Assembly (NCBI GenBank): GCA_003669555.1
Contig: QWOS01000050.1
Span: 1-43,763, forward strand
Reading direction: 5' to 3'
Length of the DNA: 43,763 nucleotides
Source of the DNA: Planctomycetota bacterium
Lineage (GTDB): Bacteria; Planctomycetota; Planctomycetia; Gemmatales; Gemmataceae
In this document: one piece after another, positions 7,318-15,732 of the stretch
How positions within the stretch are numbered: position 1 is the stretch's first letter
How the letters are laid out: each line of letters begins with the position of its first letter
The notes under the pieces: model-generated
The model's input: only the letters and a program-made list of their open reading frames with translations
The model's database searches: none
Told to the model about the DNA's origin: nothing
Program-made: the position numbers and the translations under genes

Positions 7318-9696
7318 ATGCGCGCCATCCTTTTACTCCTGGCCTTCACCCTGTCGGCGGCTCTGGCTCATGGCCAGCGCGCGCCCGAGGCGGGCCATGC
7401 CTTCCCCCCCTCGGGAAAGGCCGGCACCACCCTGGAGGTGCGTCTGGCCGCCACCGATCTCACACCTGACACCCGCTTTTTCTTTTTCGATCCCCGTCTG
7501 AAGCTGGAAGTTCTGACACCCCCCGGCCCGGTGCTTATGCATGAGCCTCCCTATTGGCTCGGAATCAAAAGCTACCTGAACGATCCCAACCTCACCCGCG
7601 AGGTGACCACCCGCCTCACCATCCCCGCCGGCATGCCTGCCGGGCTGGTCCGCTGGGGTGTGGCCAACGCCTCCGGCACTGGCGACCTGGGCATGTTCCT
7701 GATCAGCGACACCGATCAGGTGCTGGAAGAGGACAACAAACGGGGCGCGCAGCAAGTCCTGGCTCTCCCCGCCACCGTTTGCGGGCGCCTCGCGCGCATC
7801 GAGGAGGAAGATTCCTGGCAATTCACTGCCCCTGCCACCGGCATTGTCACCTGTGAGTTGATGGCGCGGCGATTGGGCAGCGATTTTCATCCGGTACTGC
7901 GTGTCCTCGATCCGGCCGGGGTAGTGGTGGCCGAGCAATTCGACACTGCGGGGCTTGATCCGGTGCTGAGTTTCCCGGCACTCCAGGGGCAAAAATACAC
8001 AGTTACAGTTCGCGATATCGATTACCGTGGTTACCGCAGCTTCGGCTACCGCCTGACTATCCATCCCGGGCCCCGCATTGTCTCGGCCAGCCCGTCGGGG
8101 GCTCGTCGGGGTGAGACGCGCGAGGTCACTTTCCACGGCCTTGGCCTGGCCACCGGCGGGGCCAGCATGGAAAGTGTCGTTCGTCCCGTGGTTTTCCCTG
8201 CCGATCCGGGCTCCGACACCTTTGCCTACCGCCTCAACACACCGTGGGGAACCAGCCTGCCCCATCGCTTCCCGGTGGGTGATCAGCCTGAAACCGTCGC
8301 CACCTCCAACACGCCCCTGGGCGTTCCGGGAGGTATCACTGGCCGCCTGCCACCGGGTGCGGCCCGCATCACCTTCCCCCTGGTGGCAAAAAAGGGTGAA
8401 AGCATCCAGCTGATCGCCCAGTCCCTCAACCCCCATGGTGGCCAGGATCTGGAACTGGAGATCCGCGGCGCCGATGGCAAACCGGTTGTCGACGGGGACG
8501 ACAGCGCCGGCAGCACCAACCCACTGCTGCTGTTCAATCCACCCGCCGACGGCACTTACACGGTGATCCTGCACGACCGGGTGGCGGCGCGGGCCGGATT
8601 AGCCGACCTGTACCGGCTCTCAACCCGCAAGGTGCCTCCTGATTTTCGCCTGGAGATCCCCAACACCCTCGCCTTCCCGGCCGCCACCAACGGGGCACTG
8701 ACGGTGAAGGTGATCCGTCTGGGTGGATTCAAGGAACCGGTCACCCTTTCCCTGGACGGCCTGCCCATAGGCGTGACCGGCCCCGAAGCCAAGGCCCTGC
8801 TGGTTCCAGCCACCGCTGACACACTCAAAATCGACCTGGTTTCCGCGAAAAATGCTCCGGCTGCGGCCAGCCTGGTGCATGTGCATGGCACGGCCCAACT
8901 GGCGGGAAAAACCATTCAGAGACAAGCGACCGATTCCCAAAAACCTGGTTGGGCTCCCTGGCTGCCCGATACCACTCCGGCCAATGCGGTGCTGCTGGCC
9001 ACCACGCTCAAGCCACCGTTCAAATTCAAGCCGGTCGAGGCGGATGGCGGTCGGCGGGTCAACCGTGGCGCCACCCACCAATCCGAACTCATCATCGAAC
9101 GCACCGGTGATTTCACGGGCGAAATCGTGCTCGACATGTCAGCCAAACAGCAGCGCCACAGGCAAGGCATACGAGGCCCGGTTGTGACCGTGGCGCCAGG
9201 GGTGAAAAAACTGAACTATCCAGTTTTCATGCCGGAGGGTCTTGAAACCACCCGCACCTCGCGCATCGGCCTGGTTGGTATGGCTCTGGTGAAAGATCCC
9301 AGTGGTGCGGCGCGCTGGATCACCGGCGACATGGATGGCCAGATCACCATGTCGATCGAGGGGGCACTCCTCAAGCTCACCGGGCCGGAGGAGGTGGTGG
9401 TGGCTTTGGGCGGAAGTTCGGAACTGACTTTCCGCTTGTTGCGCTCGGCCACACTGAAAGACCCCACTCGCCTGGAACTGGTGCTGCCACCCTCTTTGGT
9501 GGGCAAGGTGCGGGCCGAGACACTCACCCTGCCGGCCAGCACCCAGGGCCCTCTCACTTGGCGGATTGCCATCGACAAAGCCCCAGACATGCCCGGCTCC
9601 TGGCCGATCACGGCCCGTGCGACCACCCTGCGTGATGGCCACCCGGTTGTGTCCGAAGCAGCGCTGCGCCTGGTGATTGAACCGGCCGGAAAATAG
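7318..9696 (+). CDS. Secreted PPC-domain protein of the DUF1501 operon
   Basis: A 792-residue protein with a Sec signal peptide (MRAILLLLAFTLSAALAHGQ) and no catalytic motif. It is made of beta-sandwich domains: around residues 150-250 is a bacterial pre-peptidase C-terminal (PPC)-like domain (FTAPATGIVTCELMARRLGS, then VLRVLDPAGVVVAEQFD and YTVTVRDIDYRG), followed by an IPT/TIG-like stretch (GPRIVSASPSGARRGETREV) and a second PPC-like domain (about 340-430, LELEIRGADGKPVVDGDD). The C-terminal half has Ig-like segments. It starts 3 bases after the DUF1501 stop, so it is the third gene of that operon. Probably binds a polymer or packs against the two partner proteins outside the cytoplasmic membrane; this is inference. 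Confidence 0.88.
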   Translation: MRAILLLLAFTLSAALAHGQRAPEAGHAFPPSGKAGTTLEVRLAATDLTPDTRFFFFDPRLKLEVLTPPGPVLMHEPPYWLGIKSYLNDPNLTREVTTRLTIPAGMPAGLVRWGVANASGTGDLGMFLISDTDQVLEEDNKRGAQQVLALPATVCGRLARIEEEDSWQFTAPATGIVTCELMARRLGSDFHPVLRVLDPAGVVVAEQFDTAGLDPVLSFPALQGQKYTVTVRDIDYRGYRSFGYRLTIHPGPRIVSASPSGARRGETREVTFHGLGLATGGASMESVVRPVVFPADPGSDTFAYRLNTPWGTSLPHRFPVGDQPETVATSNTPLGVPGGITGRLPPGAARITFPLVAKKGESIQLIAQSLNPHGGQDLELEIRGADGKPVVDGDDSAGSTNPLLLFNPPADGTYTVILHDRVAARAGLADLYRLSTRKVPPDFRLEIPNTLAFPAATNGALTVKVIRLGGFKEPVTLSLDGLPIGVTGPEAKALLVPATADTLKIDLVSAKNAPAAASLVHVHGTAQLAGKTIQRQATDSQKPGWAPWLPDTTPANAVLLATTLKPPFKFKPVEADGGRRVNRGATHQSELIIERTGDFTGEIVLDMSAKQQRHRQGIRGPVVTVAPGVKKLNYPVFMPEGLETTRTSRIGLVGMALVKDPSGAARWITGDMDGQITMSIEGALLKLTGPEEVVVALGGSSELTFRLLRSATLKDPTRLELVLPPSLVGKVRAETLTLPASTQGPLTWRIAIDKAPDMPGSWPITARATTLRDGHPVVSEAALRLVIEPAGK

Positions 9697-9718
9697 CTGC
9701 CTGGCAAGGCTGGCGGTT

Positions 9719-10288
9719 CTAGCGGCCTGATTGCCCTTCAGCCCGCAACCAGTCAATTTCCAATTGGAAGGGGCCGGGCTTCTTGTCACCCAGCAGGAAA
9801 CCCAGGCCGTTCACCTCCGCCGGGTCCAGTGGACGGGCATTAGGCACCACCTGACCAAATGAAGTGGCGACGAATTTTTCCAGCGGCACCCGCACCTCCA
9901 GCCATTCGGCCTTTTTTGTCGCCACAAAAGCGCGGTGCGAGAAAGCCCTCAAGGGGCGGCTGGTGTAGATATTGAGGGAGTATTCCCGGCCATCCCCCCG
10001 GATACGGGCGACAATGCAGTCGCCTGCTTTCAGCCCCAGCCCCCTGGGCCGCGACCGGACCGAGGCGAAGCCGCCATTGTTCGCCAATGACAGCACGCCG
10101 GTGAATTCCAGGGTGTTGGCCGGGGTGATGCGGAAAACTCCACTCGACACCCCACCCATCACCCCATCATTCACAGTCTGCCACTGCCCGGCTGACTCGG
10201 GCTGGCGAAAATCGAACAGCAAACGCAGCGATTCACCTGTCACCAGTACCACTCCCGCCAGGGCGAGCCAACCCGGAAAATTGATCAT
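9719..10288 (-). CDS. CIA30-like (complex I intermediate-associated protein 30 family) protein
   Basis: A 189-residue protein of the CIA30/NDUFAF1-like family, a galactose-binding-type jelly roll. The signature pieces are DFRQPESAGQWQTVNDGVMG, GVLSLANNGGFASVRS, and the tryptophan and FLLGDKKPGPFQLEIDWLRA end. In bacteria the role is unknown and need not involve complex I. The N-terminal MINFPGWLALAGVVLVTGES is hydrophobic and may be a signal peptide or anchor. The start at 10288 overlaps the stop of the oxidoreductase gene as ATGA, which implies translational coupling; a GTG six codons earlier is possible but less likely. It ends 22 bases from the convergent PPC gene. Confidence 0.85.
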   Translation of the reverse strand: MINFPGWLALAGVVLVTGESLRLLFDFRQPESAGQWQTVNDGVMGGVSSGVFRITPANTLEFTGVLSLANNGGFASVRSRPRGLGLKAGDCIVARIRGDGREYSLNIYTSRPLRAFSHRAFVATKKAEWLEVRVPLEKFVATSFGQVVPNARPLDPAEVNGLGFLLGDKKPGPFQLEIDWLRAEGQSGR

Positions 10289-11595
10289 ACCTGCGGCAGT
10301 TGCCACTCGCCCCGCCGTTCACGATCATACCACTTGGCCACGGCCGGCGATGGGTCGACAAAGCTCCAGGTCTGCGGATTCCAGCGCACCGTTTCGCCGG
10401 TCCAGTAGGCGATATTGCCCAGGTGGCAAACGGCCACGCTACGCGCGCCAATTTCCACATCGCAGATCGGCTTCTTTCGGCTCTTGACGCAATCCAGCCA
10501 GTCGCGCTGGTGGCCGACCGACTTGTACAGACGGACCGACAGATCCTTTTCCGGGGTCTTGATGATCCCGTCCGGGTCGCTGGCCAGGTAGCCGCGATTG
10601 ACAAAAATCTTCCCCTCGCTACCGATGAAGGCCACGCCATTGACCTTTTTGCCCGGCTCATACTCATCGGCATGGATCAGCGGCGCACCCGAGGCATAGA
10701 CATACTTCAGGCCCTTGGCCTTCGGATCGGCCGGCGGAATGATCTCCACCGGGCCGGACATGTCCATACCCAGGCCCCATTGGGCGATATCAAAATGATG
10801 AGCACCCCAATCGGTCATCATGCCGCCTGAATATTCGCGGTAGTTGCGCCAGTTGGGGAAGTGGTTGTGGACTCCACGCGGCGCCAGCACCGAGTTATAG
10901 GGCCGCATGGGGGCTGGCCCAAGCCATCTGTCCCAGTCGAGGCCCGGCTCCATGGGCTCTTCGGGCAGATCACAGGGCACACTGGGGCTGCCCACACCCG
11001 CATAGACTGCCTGCAGCTTGCCAATACGGCCACTTCGCACCAGCTCGCAGGCCGTGCGGAACTCGCTGCTGGAACGCTGCTGGCTACCGACCTGGAAAAC
11101 CCGGTTGTATTTGCGGGTGGCATCGATCAGCAGCTTGGCCTCCTTCAGGGTCAGGGTCAGCGGTTTTTCGCAGTAGACATCTTTGCCGGCCTTGAGAGCC
11201 TCGATAGCGGGGATGGTATGCCAATGATCGGGCGTGGCAATCACCACCGCGTCGATATCCGGGCGGGCAAGCAGTTCGCGGAAATCGACAAAGGCAGCGC
11301 AACCCTTTGCCTTGCCGCTCTTCACCTCCTCGGCATATTTCTTGTCCACGCGGTTCCTGGCGTCTTCGCGGCGCTTGGTGTCCACATCGCACACCGCCAC
11401 GACCTGCACATCGGGCTGGCCAAGAAAATAGCCCAGGTGGCCGCCGTTCATCTTGCCTGTGCCGATGAAGCCCAGCCGCAATCGGGCGCTGGGCGCCGGT
11501 TTGCCATCCTGGGCCCGGATGGCGGAAGTGATGATGGTGGGTACGGACAGGGCGGCGGCGGTGCCGACAAATCCTCGGCGGTTCAGGCGAGCCAT
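10285..11595 (-). CDS. Gfo/Idh/MocA family oxidoreductase with Tat leader
   Basis: A 436-residue NAD(P)-dependent oxidoreductase of the glucose-fructose oxidoreductase type, common in large numbers in planctomycetes and usually acting on sugars or sugar derivatives. The leader NRRGFVGTAAALSVPTI is a twin-arginine signal, so the enzyme is exported folded with its cofactor. The Rossmann motif GFIGTGKMNGG is at 42-52, and the family motif EKPLTLT has Glu143-Lys144-Pro145. The C-terminal part has GGMMTDWGAHHFDIAQWGLG. The ATG at 11595 was chosen because it starts the Tat leader and has GAGG 10 bases upstream; the frame is open further but carries no leader. It overlaps the CIA30-like gene by four bases (ATGA). 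Confidence 0.93.
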   Translation of the reverse strand: MARLNRRGFVGTAAALSVPTIITSAIRAQDGKPAPSARLRLGFIGTGKMNGGHLGYFLGQPDVQVVAVCDVDTKRREDARNRVDKKYAEEVKSGKAKGCAAFVDFRELLARPDIDAVVIATPDHWHTIPAIEALKAGKDVYCEKPLTLTLKEAKLLIDATRKYNRVFQVGSQQRSSSEFRTACELVRSGRIGKLQAVYAGVGSPSVPCDLPEEPMEPGLDWDRWLGPAPMRPYNSVLAPRGVHNHFPNWRNYREYSGGMMTDWGAHHFDIAQWGLGMDMSGPVEIIPPADPKAKGLKYVYASGAPLIHADEYEPGKKVNGVAFIGSEGKIFVNRGYLASDPDGIIKTPEKDLSVRLYKSVGHQRDWLDCVKSRKKPICDVEIGARSVAVCHLGNIAYWTGETVRWNPQTWSFVDPSPAVAKWYDRERRGEWQLPQV

Positions 11596-11914
11596 GAGGG
11601 AAAACCTCGGGAGGGTGGTTGAATCATCCGGGTGAGAATCCCGTTTGTACCCCAGACGGGCCGCGGAAGCAAACAGTAGCCACAAATCCTCTGCCTGTGG
11701 GGTACCCAACAAGCGGGAGGCGTCAGCGCCGGATCAAACCGGCCAGCCCGTTGGTGGTCTGTTTTTTTTCTACGCCCAGCCGGCGCACTACCTTGCAGCG
11801 ACACCTCCACCGGTGTTCCTGTTCCCGCCAGCAGGGTACCGGGTTCAGGCTCGCCTGGTACTGGTGGAGGCAAAGGTGCATTGGCTACGGGGACTTCCCC
11901 AAAAAACAGGCTTT
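11596..11914. other. Intergenic region, 319 bases
   Basis: Between the oxidoreductase start and the zinc-ribbon gene. I find no convincing gene. There is a T8 run at about 11762-11769 and loosely paired GC-rich segments, for example CCACCGGT near 11810 against ACTGGTGG near 11860, which could fold. No promoter was clear enough to call. Confidence 0.4.
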
Positions 11915-12172
11915 TCAGTTCGATTGGGAACTGTCAGGCTTTTTTTTCTGCCGGGAGGTTCTGCTGGGGGTGGCAGGGCTGGGGACCACAACGGGTTCCT
12001 CCTCCGGCTTCACCTGGTACCAGGTACTGAAACGGTGAAAACAGGACTGGCAGCGAACAAGCTGCCGCAAAAATAGTCGCGACCAAATATCACCGGGCTT
12101 GAATGCGGATGGCCGAACCCGGGCAGAATTGCAACGCGGGCACAGGGGCCGGTTGGGGCGACTCAAGAGCAT
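11915..12172 (-). CDS. Small zinc-ribbon protein
   Basis: An 85-residue protein with two CxxC knuckles: CPRCNSARVRPS near the start and RCQSCFHRFSTWY about 30 residues later, the layout of a zinc ribbon. Between them are basic and hydrophobic residues (DIWSRLFLRQLV); the tail is rich in Pro, Ser, Arg and Lys. A GAGGGATT-like ribosome site precedes the ATG. No enzyme domain is visible. Similar short ribbon proteins occur in planctomycetes, often of unknown role. The paired cysteines are a good reason to believe in the gene despite its length, but the function cannot be inferred. Confidence 0.6.
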   Translation of the reverse strand: MLLSRPNRPLCPRCNSARVRPSAFKPGDIWSRLFLRQLVRCQSCFHRFSTWYQVKPEEEPVVVPSPATPSRTSRQKKKPDSSQSN

Positions 12173-12202
12173 GCCTGGAATCCCTCAGATTCCCACAAAA
12201 AT

Positions 12203-12238
<36 letters not shown>

Positions 12239-12338
12239 CAGATTGTTACCGTAGTGTCTAACAGATTTCCATCATCAAACCCGGAAAATGACCGGAAACC
12301 ATCCAATGCACCGCACCCAAAGAAGGCGATTCCGGGGC

Positions 12339-13862
12339 TCACTTGCGTAGCTTTTCCAGCACGCCCTGGGCGGTTTTCTCGAACAATGCCTGCCACTCGG
12401 GTGCGACCAGGCAATCGCTGTCTTCCTGCGCCCCACCCCGGTTTTTCAACTGCTCGGCGGTAGGGGTATAGAAGATGTAACCGTTGGTGTAGCCGGCCAC
12501 AAAACTGTTGGGCCGTTTTGCCGCTGCCTTGATATTCAGACCAATTTGCGCAGTCAGCTCACCCGGAAAAGTCACCAGCGAGAAATCACCCACCCGCAAG
12601 CCCATCACCTCCACCTCCATGGGGCGAAAACCCGCTGCCTGGCTGTCTTTCTGGTGGCGCCGCAGCAGCGCCAGGTTGGTCTGGTTGCGGGTGAGCGCCT
12701 CCATGGTGCGGATGTTGTCCCGGTAAGCCTGGATATCGCGGCGGTTACCCGTGTCGAGTTGTTCGAGATCATCCCGGCCCATCTTTTTTTCATGGAGGTA
12801 GCGGTGTGACGGGCCAGCGGGAAAATCGGGTGAAAGATCGTGGCGAACCAGCACCGCCAGAAAGCTCTTCAGATCAAGCGTGGTCCCCTGAAGCGACCCA
12901 GTCAGCCGGGTGAGCTCTGCCTCCAGACGGGCGATGTCACGGGTGAGATCCGCACGCGGCAGGCCGATCTTTTCTGCAACAATCCGCAGGGGCGCATCGC
13001 TGGCACAGCCGATCTGCCGTAGCGTCCGCATGGCCGAAACTCCCAGCCGGGTTCCCAGGGGCTCGGCATCCCGTGGCTGACTGGCATCCTTGTAGCGGAT
13101 CGGGTTGATATCGCCGCCACATCCCTGCACAAACAGAGCCACCCCGCCCAGCGTCTCCTCGATGGTCTTGCAGGCGAAGCCACTGATATCCGCGGTGTTT
13201 TCGCCCCCAGGCAGCCCCATGATCGGGTGGCAGGCAAAGTTGAAAACCATAGCCAGGGGTGTGCCATCCAGTTGATCCAGTCGCAGCAGGCCAATCTGCG
13301 GGTCGACCGGCCCGGCACCCACCACTTCTTCCTCCGGAGGCAGCGAATAGGCATGGCGCACATCGACCTCACGGCCACTTTTCAGCCGTAGCCGGCGGTT
13401 TTCCATGATGCGGTCCTCGTGGCCCGAACCGGCCCCTACCTTCACCGCCACCAGAGAGCCCATGGCCAGGCGAACGGCGGCAACCGTCTTTTCCTCCATG
13501 TCATCGCAGACGATGCCGTGGCAATGGCTGGCGTTGACTACCACGGCGGTTGACGGAACCCCCAGCTCTTTGCCAAGCCGGCCACGCACCCGGTCGAGGT
13601 ATTCGTTGCCGATGGGCCCGATGCCACCAATGGCGACGGCATCGACCGTGATCAGCACGGCGGTGGTTTCCCCCGACCGGAGCACCAGAGCCCGCACAAA
13701 CAGGCGATCGCGCACGGGCAGGGTGCGCGGGTTGGTGATATCGATCCTGGCGACGCCAGCACGCAGGGTGGAGCCGGGGTTTTCGCCCCGGGCTGATTGC
13801 TGATTGGCCAACCAGCAACCCATCAGGGTGCAAAAAAACAACTGACAGCGCCCAACTGACAT
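12339..13862 (-). CDS. Neutral/alkaline ceramidase-like secreted hydrolase
   Basis: A 507-residue protein resembling the N-terminal catalytic domain of neutral/alkaline non-lysosomal ceramidases (zinc amidases). The leader CQLFFCTLMGCWLANQQSARG is a probable signal peptide. Zinc-site segments are NASHCHG (His113, His115), NFACHPIM (His212) and the QGCGGDINPIRY loop (about 247-257), which parallels the family's GDxSPN loop. The family's extra C-terminal Ig-like domain is not apparent. The substrate is not necessarily ceramide: planctomycetes have many such proteins of unknown specificity. ATG at 13862 is preceded by GGAG at 9 bases; a TTG six codons earlier is less likely. Confidence 0.82.
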   Translation of the reverse strand: MSVGRCQLFFCTLMGCWLANQQSARGENPGSTLRAGVARIDITNPRTLPVRDRLFVRALVLRSGETTAVLITVDAVAIGGIGPIGNEYLDRVRGRLGKELGVPSTAVVVNASHCHGIVCDDMEEKTVAAVRLAMGSLVAVKVGAGSGHEDRIMENRRLRLKSGREVDVRHAYSLPPEEEVVGAGPVDPQIGLLRLDQLDGTPLAMVFNFACHPIMGLPGGENTADISGFACKTIEETLGGVALFVQGCGGDINPIRYKDASQPRDAEPLGTRLGVSAMRTLRQIGCASDAPLRIVAEKIGLPRADLTRDIARLEAELTRLTGSLQGTTLDLKSFLAVLVRHDLSPDFPAGPSHRYLHEKKMGRDDLEQLDTGNRRDIQAYRDNIRTMEALTRNQTNLALLRRHQKDSQAAGFRPMEVEVMGLRVGDFSLVTFPGELTAQIGLNIKAAAKRPNSFVAGYTNGYIFYTPTAEQLKNRGGAQEDSDCLVAPEWQALFEKTAQGVLEKLRK

Positions 13863-14124
13863 GGCCTGGATCTCCGGCAAAGTGTGATGAGCCTGAGGCT
13901 ACGGCCGAAGCGAGGGACAGTCAAACACGAAGGCCCTGGCAGGGGTCTGAAACGCCATAGGCAGGAAGCGTGGCATCGGGCTTGTGGGGCAACCACCCAC
14001 ATTTCACCGCATTTGCGTCCGTTGATGACCACTTGCAGGGTCAATGTAGCCCTGCCAACTGCACCGGGAAAATCCGGGGAAGTGCGTTCATGGAATCATG
14101 GGGCGGGGAATTGTGCCCGGTCAG

Positions 14125-14859
14125 TCAGGGTCCGGCAAGTTCGCGCGCGCGGAACTTGCGCACCGCCACGAGTCCGTGGTCGAGTTGCAGCATCAGGGGC
14201 CCGCGGACGGGTTCAGGCAAGGTCCAGTTCAGGCCGGTGGCTGTCTCAACCAAACAATTTTTGTGCACCACCTGGCCGTTCAGCTCCACGAGGTCGAAGC
14301 GGGCGTTTTGTACTTTCTTCGGCATGCCATTTTTCGCCTCGAAACGGGCACCATGGAAAACAATGCGCAAAGATTGCCACTCGCCCGGCTTGCCGCAAGC
14401 GTTAACCAGGGGCTCGATTCCCAGATCGAGGTCACGGTAGACCGGACGCAGTTCCGTGCGCGGGTAGATCCCACCACAGTCTTTGCCATCGACCCGCTTT
14501 TTTCCATAGCTGTCACTGATCTGGATCTCATAAACACCCAGCAGTTTCACGCCCGAATTCGATCCATTGGGAATGCAGAATTCGATCTCCACCTCGGGGT
14601 TGGTGAACTGGGCCTGTGTGTACAGGTCGGCACAATTGCCCTTGGGCAGGTTGGACCAGATGCTGTCGCCCGGGACGGCGAGCAGTTTTTTCGGGTTGGA
14701 CGGGTCGAGCCGGACAGCACCACAGCGGGTCCACCCCGCTGAAGGTTTTTTGAAACTGGCTTCAGCTTCCCCAGCCAGGAAATCCACCCAGCCACCATCC
14801 TCGGCCCGGACCAGGGCACCCATCAGCCATATCACCACCGTTGCCACCACATGACGCAT
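14125..14859 (-). CDS. DUF1080 (3-keto-disaccharide hydrolase) family secreted protein
   Basis: A 244-residue exported protein. Domain signature: the LamG-like jelly-roll segments WSNLPKGNCADLYTQAQF, EIEFCIPNGSNSGVKLLGVY, GGIYPRTELRPVY and GEWQSLRIVFHGARFE, ending in GPLMLQLDHGLVAVRKFRAR, all typical of DUF1080. Some members hydrolyse 3-keto-glycosides, acting with Gfo/Idh/MocA-type oxidoreductases, one of which lies about 2.5 kb downstream on the same strand. The signal peptide is MRHVVATVVIWLMGALVRAE. The ATG at 14859 has GGAGGT 6 bases upstream, which fixes the start. Confidence 0.9.
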   Translation of the reverse strand: MRHVVATVVIWLMGALVRAEDGGWVDFLAGEAEASFKKPSAGWTRCGAVRLDPSNPKKLLAVPGDSIWSNLPKGNCADLYTQAQFTNPEVEIEFCIPNGSNSGVKLLGVYEIQISDSYGKKRVDGKDCGGIYPRTELRPVYRDLDLGIEPLVNACGKPGEWQSLRIVFHGARFEAKNGMPKKVQNARFDLVELNGQVVHKNCLVETATGLNWTLPEPVRGPLMLQLDHGLVAVRKFRARELAGP

Positions 14860-14941
14860 CACGCAACCTCCATACCTGCCAGACACCAGTTCAGATAGTC
14901 GGCGGCTTATGTCCGTTCAAAAAGAGTCAGCTGACCCCAGC

Positions 14942-15682
14942 TCAGCTGCCCATCATCTCTTCGGTTACTTTGGCGTTGGTGTAAACAGACTGCACATCAT
15001 CGTGATCGTCCAGGGCCTCGAGCAACCGGATGATTTTCCGCCCCATTTCGGCATCCACATCCATGGGGTCTTTGGGCAGACGGGTCATTTCAGCCATGGT
15101 CGTGCTAAGATTGGCTTTGGCCAGGGCATCGCGCACCGCCTGGAAAGCGGTCGGGTCGCAGCGGATCTCGAACAGGTCACCCAGCCGCTCCACATCATCG
15201 GCCCCGGCCTCCAGGGCCAGCTCCATCAGGGCGTCCTCATCCACTGCCAAGGCCGGCACCTGCAGCAATCCCTTGCGGTCGAACATGTGCGCGGTGCACC
15301 CTGGCCCACCCATGTTTCCGCCACCTTTTTCAAAAATCTTGCGCACCTCGCCGTTGGTGCGGCTGCGATTGTCGGTGAGGATATCAACAAAAATGGCGGA
15401 ACCGCCCGGCCCAAAGCCCTCGTAGGCGATCTCGTCGAAGGTCACGCCACCGTTTTCGCCGCAGCCTTTTTTGACGGCCCGCTCGATGTTGTCCTTGGGC
15501 ATGGACACCGAACGGGCTTTTTCGATGGCATAACGAAGCGGCAGGTTCATGGCAGGGTCGCCACCCCCGTTCTTGGCGGCGATCATGATATATCGCGCCA
15601 GTTTACTGAAAACCTTGCCCCGCTTGTTGTCCGCGGCGCCCTTTTTATGCTGGATATTCGCCCAGTGACTGTGACCTGACAT
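14942..15682 (-). CDS. yebC: YebC/PmpR family DNA-binding transcriptional regulator
   Basis: A 246-residue YebC/TACO1 family protein, the normal length. The N-terminal signature MSGHSHWANIQHKKGAADNK and the central FEKGGGNMGGPG segment are diagnostic. Members bind DNA as regulators, and some have been linked to relieving ribosome stalling at proline-rich stretches. Here it is an isolated gene, without the ruvC/ruvA neighbours found in many bacteria. A GGGAGA ribosome site precedes the ATG. It lies 50 bases from the TPR gene on the same strand. Confidence 0.97.
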   Translation of the reverse strand: MSGHSHWANIQHKKGAADNKRGKVFSKLARYIMIAAKNGGGDPAMNLPLRYAIEKARSVSMPKDNIERAVKKGCGENGGVTFDEIAYEGFGPGGSAIFVDILTDNRSRTNGEVRKIFEKGGGNMGGPGCTAHMFDRKGLLQVPALAVDEDALMELALEAGADDVERLGDLFEIRCDPTAFQAVRDALAKANLSTTMAEMTRLPKDPMDVDAEMGRKIIRLLEALDDHDDVQSVYTNAKVTEEMMGS

Positions 15683-15732
15683 GAGACTATCTCCCGGATG
15701 TCTTTCTCCAAGAAATCATCTTACGGGCAAAC

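Noticed and set aside
7333..8574. Long minus-strand frame within the PPC gene
   Set aside because: It is antisense to the secreted protein; composition typical of shadow frames.
11583..11873. Minus-strand frame of 96 codons upstream of the oxidoreductase
   Set aside because: It overlaps the oxidoreductase Tat leader region, has no family, and is rich in Pro/Gly/Arg.
11926..11956. Hairpin CAGTTC...GAACTG followed by T8
   Set aside because: It reads as a terminator only on the plus strand, where no gene precedes it, and it lies in the end of the zinc-ribbon gene.
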